From: Mycoplasma sp. CAG:472
GTDB lineage: Bacteria > Bacillota_I > Bacilli_A > RF39 > UBA660
Reading direction: 5' to 3'
NCBI GenBank assembly: GCA_000437315.1
Contig: FR899424.1
Span: 1 to 37,041, forward strand
DNA: 37,041 bases
In this document: positions 8,273 through 16,069 of the stretch, piece after piece
Position numbering within the stretch: position 1 is the first letter of the stretch
Layout: each line of letters starts with the position of its first letter
Notes under the pieces: model-generated
Databases searched by the model: none
Told to the model about the DNA's origin: nothing
The model's input: only the letters and a program-made list of their open reading frames with translations
Translations under genes and position numbers: made by a program

Positions 8273-8280
8273 CAACATTT

Positions 8281-8329
8281 GCAACCGAGATCATTTATTG
8301 CTCGCACCACTCGGAGGCGATTAACATTT
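8281..8329 (-). repeat. Antitoxin repeat 2 (49 nt)
   Basis: Begins AAATGTTAATCGCC. Stem B arms at 8314-8310 (CCGAG) and 8289-8285 (CTCGG); stem A arms at 8320-8317 and 8305-8302. Confidence 0.88.
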
Positions 8330-8379
8330 CACGACTAGGATCATTTATTGCTCGCACCACCTAGAGGCGATTTACATTT
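8330..8379 (-). repeat. Antitoxin repeat 1 (50 nt)
   Basis: Begins AAATGTAAATCGCC. Stem B arms at 8364-8360 (CTAGG) and 8339-8335 (CCTAG); stem A arms at 8370-8367 and 8355-8352. The core TGGTGCGAGC and the loop after it match repeat 2. Confidence 0.88.
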
Positions 8380-8406
8380 GCATTAGCATTCATTGAATGC
8401 AATAGT

Positions 8407-8435
8407 AATATAACATTATTTTTACAATCTGTCAA
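8407..8435 (-). promoter_or_regulatory. Strong promoter of the CptIN locus
   Basis: Consensus TTGACA (8435-8430), 17-nt spacer, TATATT (8412-8407) with extended TGT. This is one of the best sigma-A promoters in the window and places the RNA start near 8400, at the first hairpin. Confidence 0.85.
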
Positions 8436-8478
8436 TTAAATTTATTAATAATTATTTACAAAAAAAATATAATTTATT

Positions 8479-9219
8479 ATGAATATAATTAATGCTTTAT
8501 TAGTATCTTTATTTGCATCATTTTCAACTTGTTTAGGTTGCGTGTTTTTGTTTGTTAAAATTAAAAGTCAAAATATAAATAAATTTATTACATTTTCTTT
8601 ATCTTTTTCAATTGCTATTATGATTGGAATTAGTATATTTGATTTACTTCCCAGTTCAATATTTATAATAATTAATAGATATAAAATATGGTCAATATTA
8701 TTATTTAGCTTATTATTTTTATGCAGTTATTATCTAATTAAATATATAAGTAATCTTTTATCAAAATATGAAAATAATTTATATAAATTAGGGATTTTAT
8801 CAATGGTTGTTTTAATTATGCATAATCTACCCGAAGGTGTAATTACATTCATAAGTAGTTATAAAGATTTAAATTTAGGTATTAAGATGGCAGTTGCAAT
8901 AGCACTTCATAATTTTCCCGAAGGCATTGCTATAGCAGTTCCAATATATTATGCCACTAAAAGTCGCAAAAAAGCCTTTTTAAATACATTTTTAAGTGGT
9001 TTTTCAGAGTTTATTGGGGCAATTTTATCATATTTATTTTTAGCAAGATTTGTAAGTGTAATAACTCTTTCTTTAATACTTACTGGTGTAGCTTTTTTAA
9101 TGATAACTTTATCAATTGAACAAATGCTTCCTAAGGTACTTTCTTATAAAGAAAATAAATTTATGAACCTAGGCTTTATTTTAGGCTTTATTATTATCTT
9201 AATTAGTATTATAATTTAA
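8479..9219 (+). CDS. ZIP-family metal (zinc) transporter
   Basis: 246 residues, almost wholly hydrophobic, with about seven to eight membrane helices. The two ZIP signature helices are clear: MHNLPEGV at about 114-121 and ALHNFPEGIAIAVP at about 141-154, each with the HN-PEG metal site. EFIGA after the loop completes the pattern. ZIP proteins bring zinc or related divalent metals into the cytoplasm. There is no Shine-Dalgarno; TATAAT (8468-8473) ends 5 nt before the ATG, suggesting a leaderless message divergent from the CptIN promoter. The next gene starts 2 nt after its stop. A lipoprotein of the zinc-binding family lies elsewhere in the window (16290) but is not linked to it. Confidence 0.9.
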   Translation: MNIINALLVSLFASFSTCLGCVFLFVKIKSQNINKFITFSLSFSIAIMIGISIFDLLPSSIFIIINRYKIWSILLFSLLFLCSYYLIKYISNLLSKYENNLYKLGILSMVVLIMHNLPEGVITFISSYKDLNLGIKMAVAIALHNFPEGIAIAVPIYYATKSRKKAFLNTFLSGFSEFIGAILSYLFLARFVSVITLSLILTGVAFLMITLSIEQMLPKVLSYKENKFMNLGFILGFIIILISIII

Positions 9220-9221
9220 TT

Positions 9222-9824
9222 ATGAAAAGAGTAGGAATATTAACAAGAGAAGAAAATTTAAATAATAAGGAGATATTATATATACCTAAAAATATATATA
9301 ATAAGTTAAATGGTAAAGCCCAGGTTATTTTAATACCTTTTGATTTTAATGATAATTTTAATAAGGTTAAGGGAATAATTGATATTTGTGATGGAATACT
9401 TCTTCCTGGTGGAGATGATATTTATCCTTTAGAACTTGAGGCAGTAAAATACCTTTATAAGTTAGATAAACCACTTTTAGGAATATGTTTAGGTATGCAG
9501 ACTATGGGGGTAGCAATTAATGGTAAATTTGGTCATTTAAATACTTTAGAGCATAAAAGCAAAGATAAGTATGTGCATAGTGTAGATATATATAAAGATA
9601 GTTTATTATACTCTATAATAGGTCAGAAAAAAATAATGGTAAACTCAAGACATAAAGACTATGTTGTAAGTACTGATTTAAATGTAGGTGCGGTTTGCAA
9701 TGATATAATCGAAGAGGTTGAGGACAAAACTAAAAAATGTTTTATTGGTGTGCAGTGGCATCCTGAAGATTTAGAAGATGAAAATTCTGAAAAATTATTT
9801 AATTTTTTTATAAATAAATTATAA
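9222..9824 (+). CDS. Class I glutamine amidotransferase-like (peptidase C26, PuuD-like)
   Basis: 200 residues. The catalytic triad of class I amidotransferases is complete: nucleophile Cys89 in GICLGMQTMG, and His180 and Glu182 in GVQWHPEDLED. LLPGGDD forms the upstream oxyanion-region motif. As a stand-alone domain with the PGGDDxxP signature, it fits the peptidase C26 / gamma-glutamyl-GABA hydrolase group (PuuD-like), which cleaves gamma-glutamyl bonds; the true substrate is not shown. It is shorter than usual (about 240). There is no Shine-Dalgarno; TATAAT (9210-9215), inside the end of the transporter gene, is 6 nt before the ATG. It is probably transcribed with the transporter as well. 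Confidence 0.82.
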   Translation: MKRVGILTREENLNNKEILYIPKNIYNKLNGKAQVILIPFDFNDNFNKVKGIIDICDGILLPGGDDIYPLELEAVKYLYKLDKPLLGICLGMQTMGVAINGKFGHLNTLEHKSKDKYVHSVDIYKDSLLYSIIGQKKIMVNSRHKDYVVSTDLNVGAVCNDIIEEVEDKTKKCFIGVQWHPEDLEDENSEKLFNFFINKL

Positions 9825-9864
9825 AGTATGGTATACTAAATATATATAGTAAAGGTGGTATAAA

Positions 9865-11193
9865 GTGAAAAGATTTATTGTTTTAATTATTATAATGATT
9901 TTACCTATAATGGTAAATGCTAAAGATATTACAAATGAATGTAAAATAAAGGTTGGTTATTATCCAACTAAAGATATAACTGATGATAATTTTTCAACAT
10001 TTTTAACTAAATCTAAAAATTATTCAATAACAGTTGAATGCGATGAAAATATTAAAAATGTTTATATTATGTATCATGATCATGCTACAAAAGGAAAAAT
10101 TTTATTTGATAATTATGAAAATATTGTAGGACAAAATGGTTATTTACATGAACTTATAAAGGTAAATAATAATGTTAATACATTTAAAATTCAGTATGAT
10201 GATGAGTTTTCTATAGCGGATATTTATATTTATAATGATGATAACTTATCTGATATGGTACAAGATTGGAAAAATCTAGATACTGCAGATTTAATGCTTT
10301 TTACAACTCACGCAGATGATGAACAACTCTTTTTTGCTGGGTTAATGCCAACATATGTGGATGCTGGTAAAAAGATTCAAGTAGTATATTTTACTAGACA
10401 TACAAATAATGTTTTAAGATATCATGAACTTTTAAATGGATTATGGGCTGTGGGAATCAAATATTATCCAGTTGTAAGTGATTTTCCAGATGCTTGGGCA
10501 ACAACAAGGGATGGTGCTTTATTAAATTTACAAAATGCTGGGTTTTCACTCGAAGATGCAATAAAGTATGAAGTAACTCAAATAAGAAAATATAAACCTT
10601 ATGTAGTCGTAGGTCATGATGAAAAAGGGGAGTACTCTCATGGACAACATATGCTTAATACTTATGTTTTAGAAAGTGCTTATAAACTTGCTTATGATAA
10701 AAACTATACAATCGAAGGGGTAGGGTATGAACCTTGGGAGATTCAAAAACTATATTTACATTTATATAAAGAAAATCCTATAATTTTAGACTATGATAAA
10801 CCTCTTTCCTCATTCGGTGGTAAAACAGCATATGAAGTATCTAAAATAGGTTATTCATATCATTTATCACAACAATATACTTGGTTTACTGATTGGCTTA
10901 ATGGAAAGAATAATTCATTTACTAGTGCAACTCAAATTAAAACTTATAGTCCATGTGAATATGGATTATACTATAGTGCAGTTGGCGAAGATAAAGAAAA
11001 AAACAATATGTTTGAAAATGTAAAAGATGTTAAAAATACTAAGGAACCAATTAAAGAAGATCAAAATCAAGATCAAAATACTACAGTTGATATTAATAAT
11101 AATAATTCTTTAGGAAGTAATATACTTTTATATGTAGCTATTGGTATAGTACTTGTTATTATAATAATATTAATAATCAGTTTAGTTAGATAA
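9865..11193 (+). CDS. Secreted, membrane-anchored PIG-L (LmbE) family deacetylase
   Basis: 442 residues with a GTG start preceded by AAAGGTGG. A signal peptide (1-19, ending VNA), an N-terminal beta-rich part (about 25-130) and a PIG-L/LmbE zinc domain follow. The zinc motif is THADDE with H149 and D152. Further His residues sit in GHDEKGEYSHGQH (H251, H259, H262). A low-complexity linker with DQNQDQN precedes a C-terminal membrane helix (about 417-441) and a short basic tail, so the enzyme faces outward. Family members deacetylate GlcNAc-containing substrates; a cell-wall or glycan substrate is inference. TGG-TATACT (9829-9837) is its own extended -10. Confidence 0.87.
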   Translation: MKRFIVLIIIMILPIMVNAKDITNECKIKVGYYPTKDITDDNFSTFLTKSKNYSITVECDENIKNVYIMYHDHATKGKILFDNYENIVGQNGYLHELIKVNNNVNTFKIQYDDEFSIADIYIYNDDNLSDMVQDWKNLDTADLMLFTTHADDEQLFFAGLMPTYVDAGKKIQVVYFTRHTNNVLRYHELLNGLWAVGIKYYPVVSDFPDAWATTRDGALLNLQNAGFSLEDAIKYEVTQIRKYKPYVVVGHDEKGEYSHGQHMLNTYVLESAYKLAYDKNYTIEGVGYEPWEIQKLYLHLYKENPIILDYDKPLSSFGGKTAYEVSKIGYSYHLSQQYTWFTDWLNGKNNSFTSATQIKTYSPCEYGLYYSAVGEDKEKNNMFENVKDVKNTKEPIKEDQNQDQNTTVDINNNNSLGSNILLYVAIGIVLVIIIILIISLVR

Positions 11194-11265
11194 TGAAAAA
11201 GAAACATAAGTTAACATAATATATATTATACGAAGAAAGTAATTGATATAAAATAAAGAAAATTT

Positions 11266-11301
11266 AAGCATTAATTGATTAGCTCATTGATGCTTTTTTT
11301 T
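11266..11301 (+). terminator. Intrinsic terminator after PIG-L gene
   Basis: AAGCATTAAT (11266-11275) pairs with ATTGATGCTT (11286-11295), with one T-G wobble, followed by T to 11301. Confidence 0.8.
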
Positions 11302-11401
11302 GAAATATTATTTAAGTTTGTAATTAAATTTTTGATTTAGTTAAAAAATATTTTATCATAAAAAATTTTATTTAAATTTAAAATTATGATTTATTAAACA
11401 T

Positions 11402-11485
11402 TATTAAATATAAATAAAGTATTATTTACCTTATTAAATATAAAATAAGGTTATAATATATACCTTATTAATATATAAATAAGGA
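11402..11485. repeat. Three phased dyad repeats in a gene-free stretch
   Basis: The 339-nt gap 11194-11532 has no gene. It holds two 22-bp dyads, CCTTATT-8 nt-AATAAGG, at 11430-11451 and 11464-11485, and a degraded copy at 11402-11420 (TTATTAAATATAAATAAAG). Starts are 30-34 bp apart, about three helical turns. A TATAAT (11453-11458) sits between the two good dyads. This looks like protein-binding sites over a promoter, but no target gene is obvious, and simple AT-rich sequence can imitate dyads. Confidence 0.5.
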
Positions 11486-11511
11486 TATATATACACGCAT
11501 GATTTATTTCA

Positions 11512-11538
11512 TAAAAAAAATAGGGTAGTCCCCTATTT
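11512..11538 (-). terminator. Intrinsic terminator of the HTH gene
   Basis: On the minus strand AAATAGGG (11538-11531) pairs with CCCTATTT (11525-11518), loop of 5, followed by a T-run; it overlaps the stop codon. Confidence 0.85.
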
Positions 11539-12330
11539 CTTTTTATCTTCAGGAATGCCACACATTTTTCTAGATTCAATTTCAGCAATTTTTTCAAATA
11601 CTTCTGTAGCATTTTCTTTATTAATATCAGTATAGCCTAGTTCATGTAATGCTTGAATCCTAATTGTATTAAGAGCCTGTGTACGGCCAATTTTTTCTTG
11701 TTTTTTAAGTTCAATTTCACGAATAAATCTTTTTCTTGATTCAGCAACTTTACTCTTTGAGGCTCCCCCATTATTATATAAAGTTAAACCAGAATATAAT
11801 ATTCCCTCAAAAATAAATTGTTTATCTTCATTATAAAGAAATTCATCCGGATCAATAAATCCATTTGTTTTAGCTATATAAGCAAGCATATATTTAATTT
11901 CCGGTACATTTTCCATCGAAGAAAGTAGGTAATAGATGTATTGTACTGTCCCCTTCTCTGCTTTTGAACCATCAATTAACTTTTCCTTAAGTAAATAAAC
12001 AATATCAGATAAAAGACATTTATCATCTCTTGTTATACCACTTAAATCAAAATTATTTGTCATATTTTCTTCTTTTTGCGATGTATTATTTAATTTCTTT
12101 TCAATTCTAAGCATATATTCAGTTGTTACTTTAATTTTATCAAAGCCTTTAAAAGAGGAAGAATCTATTTCTAATAATTGAAATAATAATGCTTTCTTTT
12201 CTTTTGGCCAATTATTGATATCCTCAAATGTCAAATAATTGTAAACCATTTGCCTTGATACTCCTAAATATTTTGCTAATTTTACCTTAGATATTCCTAA
12301 ATCTTGTAATAGTTTGTTTAATGCGTCCAT
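11533..12330 (-). CDS. HTH (XRE-like) DNA-binding regulator
   Basis: 265 residues. An N-terminal helix-turn-helix of Cro/C1 type (about 10-35) is seen in ISKVKLAKYLGVSRQMVYNY. A variable Asn/Lys-rich linker (about 75-95) and an alpha-helical C-terminal part (about 100-255) of unknown role follow. The C-terminal part contains FIDPDEFLYNEDKQFIFEGI and a basic segment SKSKVAESRKRFIREIELKKQ. There is no sensor domain I can name. An own promoter (12360-12389) lies in the 71-nt gap after smc, with AAAGGAG and AAGGAT upstream of the ATG. The dyads at 11430-11485, beyond its 3' end, are candidate targets, but this is only proximity. Its placement beside smc may mean a chromosome-related role, which is inference. 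Confidence 0.75.
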   Translation of the reverse strand: MDALNKLLQDLGISKVKLAKYLGVSRQMVYNYLTFEDINNWPKEKKALLFQLLEIDSSSFKGFDKIKVTTEYMLRIEKKLNNTSQKEENMTNNFDLSGITRDDKCLLSDIVYLLKEKLIDGSKAEKGTVQYIYYLLSSMENVPEIKYMLAYIAKTNGFIDPDEFLYNEDKQFIFEGILYSGLTLYNNGGASKSKVAESRKRFIREIELKKQEKIGRTQALNTIRIQALHELGYTDINKENATEVFEKIAEIESRKMCGIPEDKKK

Positions 12331-12359
12331 AAATTATCCTTGTACTCCTTTACATTTTT

Positions 12360-12389
12360 ATTATACATTACTTAACACTAATTTGTAAA
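12360..12389 (-). promoter_or_regulatory. Promoter of the HTH gene
   Basis: TTTACA (12389-12384), 18-nt spacer, TATAAT (12365-12360). The spacer contains the partial dyad ATTAG-TGTTAAG-TAAT, a possible autoregulatory site. Confidence 0.6.
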
Positions 12390-12401
12390 CCTATTTTAAT
12401 G

Positions 12402-15323
12402 TTATTCTACATTATTTTCTAGTTTTACGCTTACTAGTTTAGACACTCCACTCTCTTGCATTGTTACACCATATAAGTTACTTGCATATTCCATCATTTT
12501 CTTTTTATGGGTAATTAATATAAATTGACTAATATTTTGCATACTTTTTAAATAATCACCAAACATTGATACATTTTCTTCATCAAGTGGTGCCTCAACC
12601 TCATCTAAAACAATAAATGGAGCTGGTTTAACATTAAGTATTGCAAATATAAGACATATTGCAGTAAGCGCTTTTTCTCCTCCGGAAAGCATTGATGTAG
12701 AATTAAGTTTTTTTCCAGGCGGAACCGCTAAAATAGAGATTCCAGTATTAAGCAAATCATTTTCATCGATTAATTTTAAAACACCATTTCCACCTTTGAA
12801 CATTTTTCTAAATACAATAGAATATTCAGTAGATATTTTATCAAATGTTTCTTTAAAGCGTTTTTTCATAATATCATCCATTTCATCAATAATATTATAA
12901 AGTTCTTTTGAGGATGACTCTAAATCATCTTTTTGACTCGCTAAAAAATCATATCTTTTACTTAATCTATCATATTCAGAAATACTTCCTGTATTAATAT
13001 TTGTAAGTCCTTTTAAATCATTTTTATATTTAATTACAATTTCCCGAGCCTCTTCAGGATCCATAGTAAGTTCATATGATTTTAAGGCATTTTCATAAGT
13101 CATATTATACTCATTTTGAAGATTTTCAAGAAGTGAGTCCATTTTTACCTCTAACTTACCAATTTCAATTTCATTATTTTTAATTATGCTTTCATTTCTA
13201 TTATATTTACTATTTACTTCATTAATCTTTCTTTCCAAATCTTCGATTTTATTATTTAAATCAAATTTTCTAGATTTCAAAGAAATTAAATTGTTTTCAA
13301 GTATCTCTTTTTCTTTAGATTTACTATTAAGTGTATATAATATTTCCTCAATTTTATCATTCAATGTGTTATTATTAAGGTTTTTAAAACCATCAATATT
13401 ACTTTCAGTGTATGTTAGTTTATCTTTTGTTTCCGATAACACTCTTTCTTTATTTTCAATTAACACTCTTTTTTCAGTTAATTTATAATTAATTTCACTA
13501 ATCTCTTTTTCAAGTTCTTCATATTTATCATTAGCATTATCTAAAGTAACAGATATACTTTGTAGTAATCCTTTTTTATCATTATATTCATTTTGCATAT
13601 GTAAAAGGTTTAATTTATCATCATTATTTGTATTTACTCTACCACCACTTACCGCTCCACCTGAATATAAGATATCACCCTCTAAAGAGACAATTTTATA
13701 TTTATAATCAGTCTTTTTACCAATTTTATTTGCATCATCTAGACTATCCACTATAATAACGTTACCAAGTTGATTTTCAATAATATTTTTATATTTTTTA
13801 TCATAACTTACAAGATCAGATGCAATTCCTATGAAACCAGTTAAATCTTTAATACTGTTTAATGTTATATTATCAATATAACGTGATTTTATAGTATCAA
13901 GAGGAAAGAATGTACATCTTCCTAAATCGAAGTTTTTAAGGTACTTAATAGCTCTTTTTGCACTATCAAAGTCAGTTGTTACTATAAAGTTTTTAGCGGC
14001 ACCTAAAGAAGATGAAATGGCTATTTTATGGGCAACATTTACTTCGATTAAGTTTTCAATACGGTCACATATTCCACTTAGTGCTTTTGAATTTAAAACT
14101 GCTGCAATACTTTTAGGTAAAAAAGAATTATTTTCAATATTACTTTTAGCAATATTAATTTTATTTTCTAAGTCAAATAATTCTTTAGATTTAACATTGT
14201 AATCACTTTTTAAAGTAGTTATTTTAATTTTTTTCTTTAATTGAGTATTATTTTTATCATTATATTCCTTAATTAAAATGTTGTATTCATCCTTTAAAGA
14301 TTTTATTTCACTATCAAGGACAGCAATATTTTTTTCAATAGATAGTTTTTCTTCCTTAAGTCTAAGTAGGTTTTCATTAATTGCACTTTCGTTTACACTT
14401 AATTTTACTCTTTCTAAATTAATTTGTTTTTGACTTTGAAGTCTTGATATATCATCATTAATTTGAATAATTTGTTCATTTGATTTGGTTATTTCTTCAT
14501 CCATTTGTAAAAGAATCAATTTAAGTTTTTCAAGTTCCTCAGGATGCAGAAAAACATTTACTTCTTGCTCTTTTTTTAATTTGCTGTTTTCTAATTTAAT
14601 ATTTTCATATCTTTCTTTTATATTTGTTATATCACTAGCAATTAAAGAAACTTCAATATTTTCAAGATTATCCTTTATTTTAATATATTTTTCGGCTTCT
14701 TTTTTTTGCTTTTCTAATGGCTTTAATGAAGACATAACTTCCTTGATTATTAAGTTTAATCTTGTAATATTTTCTTTTGTATTATCAAGTTTTTTTAATG
14801 TTTCTTCTTTTCTTTTTTTATATTTTAATACTCCTGCTGCATTTTCAAATAAAACTCTTCTTTCTGAGGATTTATTATCCACTAAAGCATTAATATTTCC
14901 TTGAGTTATTATATTAAACTTCGAAGAAACATCTAATATTAAGTCAGTAATATCCTTAAGTCTTACTCTCGAGTTATTTATAAAATATTCATTTTCACCA
15001 GTTTTATAAATAGTTCTTTTTATTTCAACTTCACCAAACTCTGATGGTAAAGTATGATCTTCATTATCAAATAGAATACTTACACTTGCTTTAGTTAAAC
15101 CCTCTCTTGATTTAGAACCACTAAAAATGATATCGCTCATTTTGTCATCACCACGTAAAGTTTTGACACTTTGCTCTCCTAAAACCCATAAAAGAGCATC
15201 AACAACATTACTTTTACCGCTTCCATTAGGTCCAACTATTGCACATATATTTTTATCAAAATCAAGTTCTGTTTTATCAGCAAAGGATTTAAACCCTTGC
15301 ATTTTAATACTTTTTATATACAT
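12402..15323 (-). CDS. smc: Chromosome segregation ATPase SMC (short-armed)
   Basis: 973 residues with all SMC parts: Walker A GPNGSGKS (31-38), first coiled-coil arm (about 165-395), hinge (about 400-500, including SSLGAAKNFIV), second arm (about 510-810), ABC signature LSGGEKA (about 878-884) and Walker B FIVLDEVEAPLDEENV (about 903-918). It dimerises and, with ScpA and ScpB, compacts and separates chromosomes. Firmicute SMC is usually near 1190 residues; the roughly 200 missing residues fall in the arms, and Mollicute SMC proteins have a similar length. AAGGT precedes the ATG, and its start is 3 nt after the rnc stop, so rnc-smc form an operon as in Bacillus. ftsY does not follow. Confidence 0.95.
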   Translation of the reverse strand: MYIKSIKMQGFKSFADKTELDFDKNICAIVGPNGSGKSNVVDALLWVLGEQSVKTLRGDDKMSDIIFSGSKSREGLTKASVSILFDNEDHTLPSEFGEVEIKRTIYKTGENEYFINNSRVRLKDITDLILDVSSKFNIITQGNINALVDNKSSERRVLFENAAGVLKYKKRKEETLKKLDNTKENITRLNLIIKEVMSSLKPLEKQKKEAEKYIKIKDNLENIEVSLIASDITNIKERYENIKLENSKLKKEQEVNVFLHPEELEKLKLILLQMDEEITKSNEQIIQINDDISRLQSQKQINLERVKLSVNESAINENLLRLKEEKLSIEKNIAVLDSEIKSLKDEYNILIKEYNDKNNTQLKKKIKITTLKSDYNVKSKELFDLENKINIAKSNIENNSFLPKSIAAVLNSKALSGICDRIENLIEVNVAHKIAISSSLGAAKNFIVTTDFDSAKRAIKYLKNFDLGRCTFFPLDTIKSRYIDNITLNSIKDLTGFIGIASDLVSYDKKYKNIIENQLGNVIIVDSLDDANKIGKKTDYKYKIVSLEGDILYSGGAVSGGRVNTNNDDKLNLLHMQNEYNDKKGLLQSISVTLDNANDKYEELEKEISEINYKLTEKRVLIENKERVLSETKDKLTYTESNIDGFKNLNNNTLNDKIEEILYTLNSKSKEKEILENNLISLKSRKFDLNNKIEDLERKINEVNSKYNRNESIIKNNEIEIGKLEVKMDSLLENLQNEYNMTYENALKSYELTMDPEEAREIVIKYKNDLKGLTNINTGSISEYDRLSKRYDFLASQKDDLESSSKELYNIIDEMDDIMKKRFKETFDKISTEYSIVFRKMFKGGNGVLKLIDENDLLNTGISILAVPPGKKLNSTSMLSGGEKALTAICLIFAILNVKPAPFIVLDEVEAPLDEENVSMFGDYLKSMQNISQFILITHKKKMMEYASNLYGVTMQESGVSKLVSVKLENNVE

Positions 15324-15326
15324 AAT

Positions 15327-15974
15327 CTACCTTGCACTTTTCCTTAAGGCATCTTTGGCTGCCATTTGTTCTGCTTCTTTTTTAGATTTACCTGTGCCAC
15401 TTCCAAGTGTTATACCATCTACAATAGCATCAGCTTTAAATAAAGGTTTGCCTTCTTCATCAATAATGCTTTCTACTTCATAAATTACTGACCTTTGACT
15501 TGTTTGAACAACCTCTTGAAAAGCAGTTTTATAATCAGCAAAGAACTGTTCATTTCTTTGAATGTGAGGTATAACAACAGCATAAATATATCTTTTACAA
15601 GTTTCAAATCCTTGATCAATATAAATAACCGCTAAAATAGCCTCAAAAACATCTGCAATTATTGTTTCATTTGCTTTACCATGAAGGCCATTGCCAACTT
15701 TAATTAAATCAGCATAACCTACTTCTTTAGCATAAACATTTAAAGCATCTTCACACACATAACTAGCTCTAATTTTAGTCATTTGACCTTCTTTTAAATT
15801 ATGTTTATTATATAAATACTCACTTACTATTACACTTAATACTGCATCTCCTAAAAACTCTAGTTTTTCATATGAATTTATATTATTTTCATACGCATAA
15901 GAAGAATGAGTTAGTGCTTCTGATAATAACAATGTATTATTAATTTTAATGTTATATTTTTCTAAGAAATTCAT
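15327..15974 (-). CDS. rnc: Ribonuclease III
   Basis: 215 residues. The nuclease domain has the signature LEFLGDAVLSVIVSEYL with E39 and D43 and a downstream DVFEAILAVIYID with the second acidic pair. A double-stranded RNA binding domain at about 145-213 ends SKKEAEQMAAKDALRK. It cuts double-stranded RNA in rRNA and mRNA processing. I place the start at 15974 because AGGTGAG precedes that ATG. A longer frame from 16010 would add 12 residues, but its first codons overlap the -10 element TGT-TATACT, so it cannot be translated from that promoter. Confidence 0.95.
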   Translation of the reverse strand: MNFLEKYNIKINNTLLLSEALTHSSYAYENNINSYEKLEFLGDAVLSVIVSEYLYNKHNLKEGQMTKIRASYVCEDALNVYAKEVGYADLIKVGNGLHGKANETIIADVFEAILAVIYIDQGFETCKRYIYAVVIPHIQRNEQFFADYKTAFQEVVQTSQRSVIYEVESIIDEEGKPLFKADAIVDGITLGSGTGKSKKEAEQMAAKDALRKSAR

Positions 15975-16000
15975 ATACTCACCTATTACTTTCCTTAGTA

Positions 16001-16029
16001 AGTATAACATATTATTAGGTAATTGTAAA
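16001..16029 (-). promoter_or_regulatory. rnc-smc promoter
   Basis: TTTACA (16029-16024), 17-nt spacer, TATACT (16006-16001) with extended TGT. Its -35 shares bases with the yidD -35 on the other strand. Confidence 0.75.
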
Positions 16030-16051
16030 TTTTAAAAATATATAGTATAAT
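16023..16051 (+). promoter_or_regulatory. yidD promoter
   Basis: TTGTAA (16023-16028), 17-nt spacer, TATAAT (16046-16051). The two -35 boxes of the divergent pair occupy the same six to seven bases, so polymerase can probably hold only one at a time. Confidence 0.7.
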
Positions 16052-16069
16052 ACTAAATATGGACGAAAT

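Larger units (their letters stand above)
8274..8400 (-). ncRNA. cptI: CptI-type antitoxin RNA (two pseudoknot repeats)
   Basis: The transcript begins near 8400 with a small hairpin (GCATTC-ATT-GAATGC, 8386-8400). It then has two repeats, 8379-8330 and 8329-8281, and the first 7 nt of a third (AAATGTT, 8280-8274). Each repeat can fold as an H-type pseudoknot. Stem A is TCGC with GCGA, identical in both. Stem B is CTAGG/CCTAG in repeat 1 but CCGAG/CTCGG in repeat 2, so both arms changed together and pairing is kept. The sequence between the stems is unchanged. This covariation is direct evidence for an RNA structure. Known CptI antitoxins have repeats of similar size cut by the toxin; two repeats fit that type. 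Confidence 0.88.

Noticed and set aside
8281..8379. CRISPR-like pair of repeats
   Set aside because: The units are contiguous without spacers, differ by paired changes that keep a stem, and precede a CptN toxin; this is an antitoxin RNA, not a CRISPR array.
13186..14904. Plus-strand open frames of 61-139 residues inside smc
   Set aside because: They are shadows of the smc coding strand, are Ser/Leu/Phe-rich nonsense and have no ribosome site.
15127..15483. 118-residue plus-strand frame over smc and rnc starts
   Set aside because: Antisense to Walker A of SMC and the RNase III C-terminus.
15975..16010. Longer RNase III start at 16010
   Set aside because: Its first codons are the -10 TGT-TATACT, whereas AGGTGAG stands correctly before the ATG at 15974.
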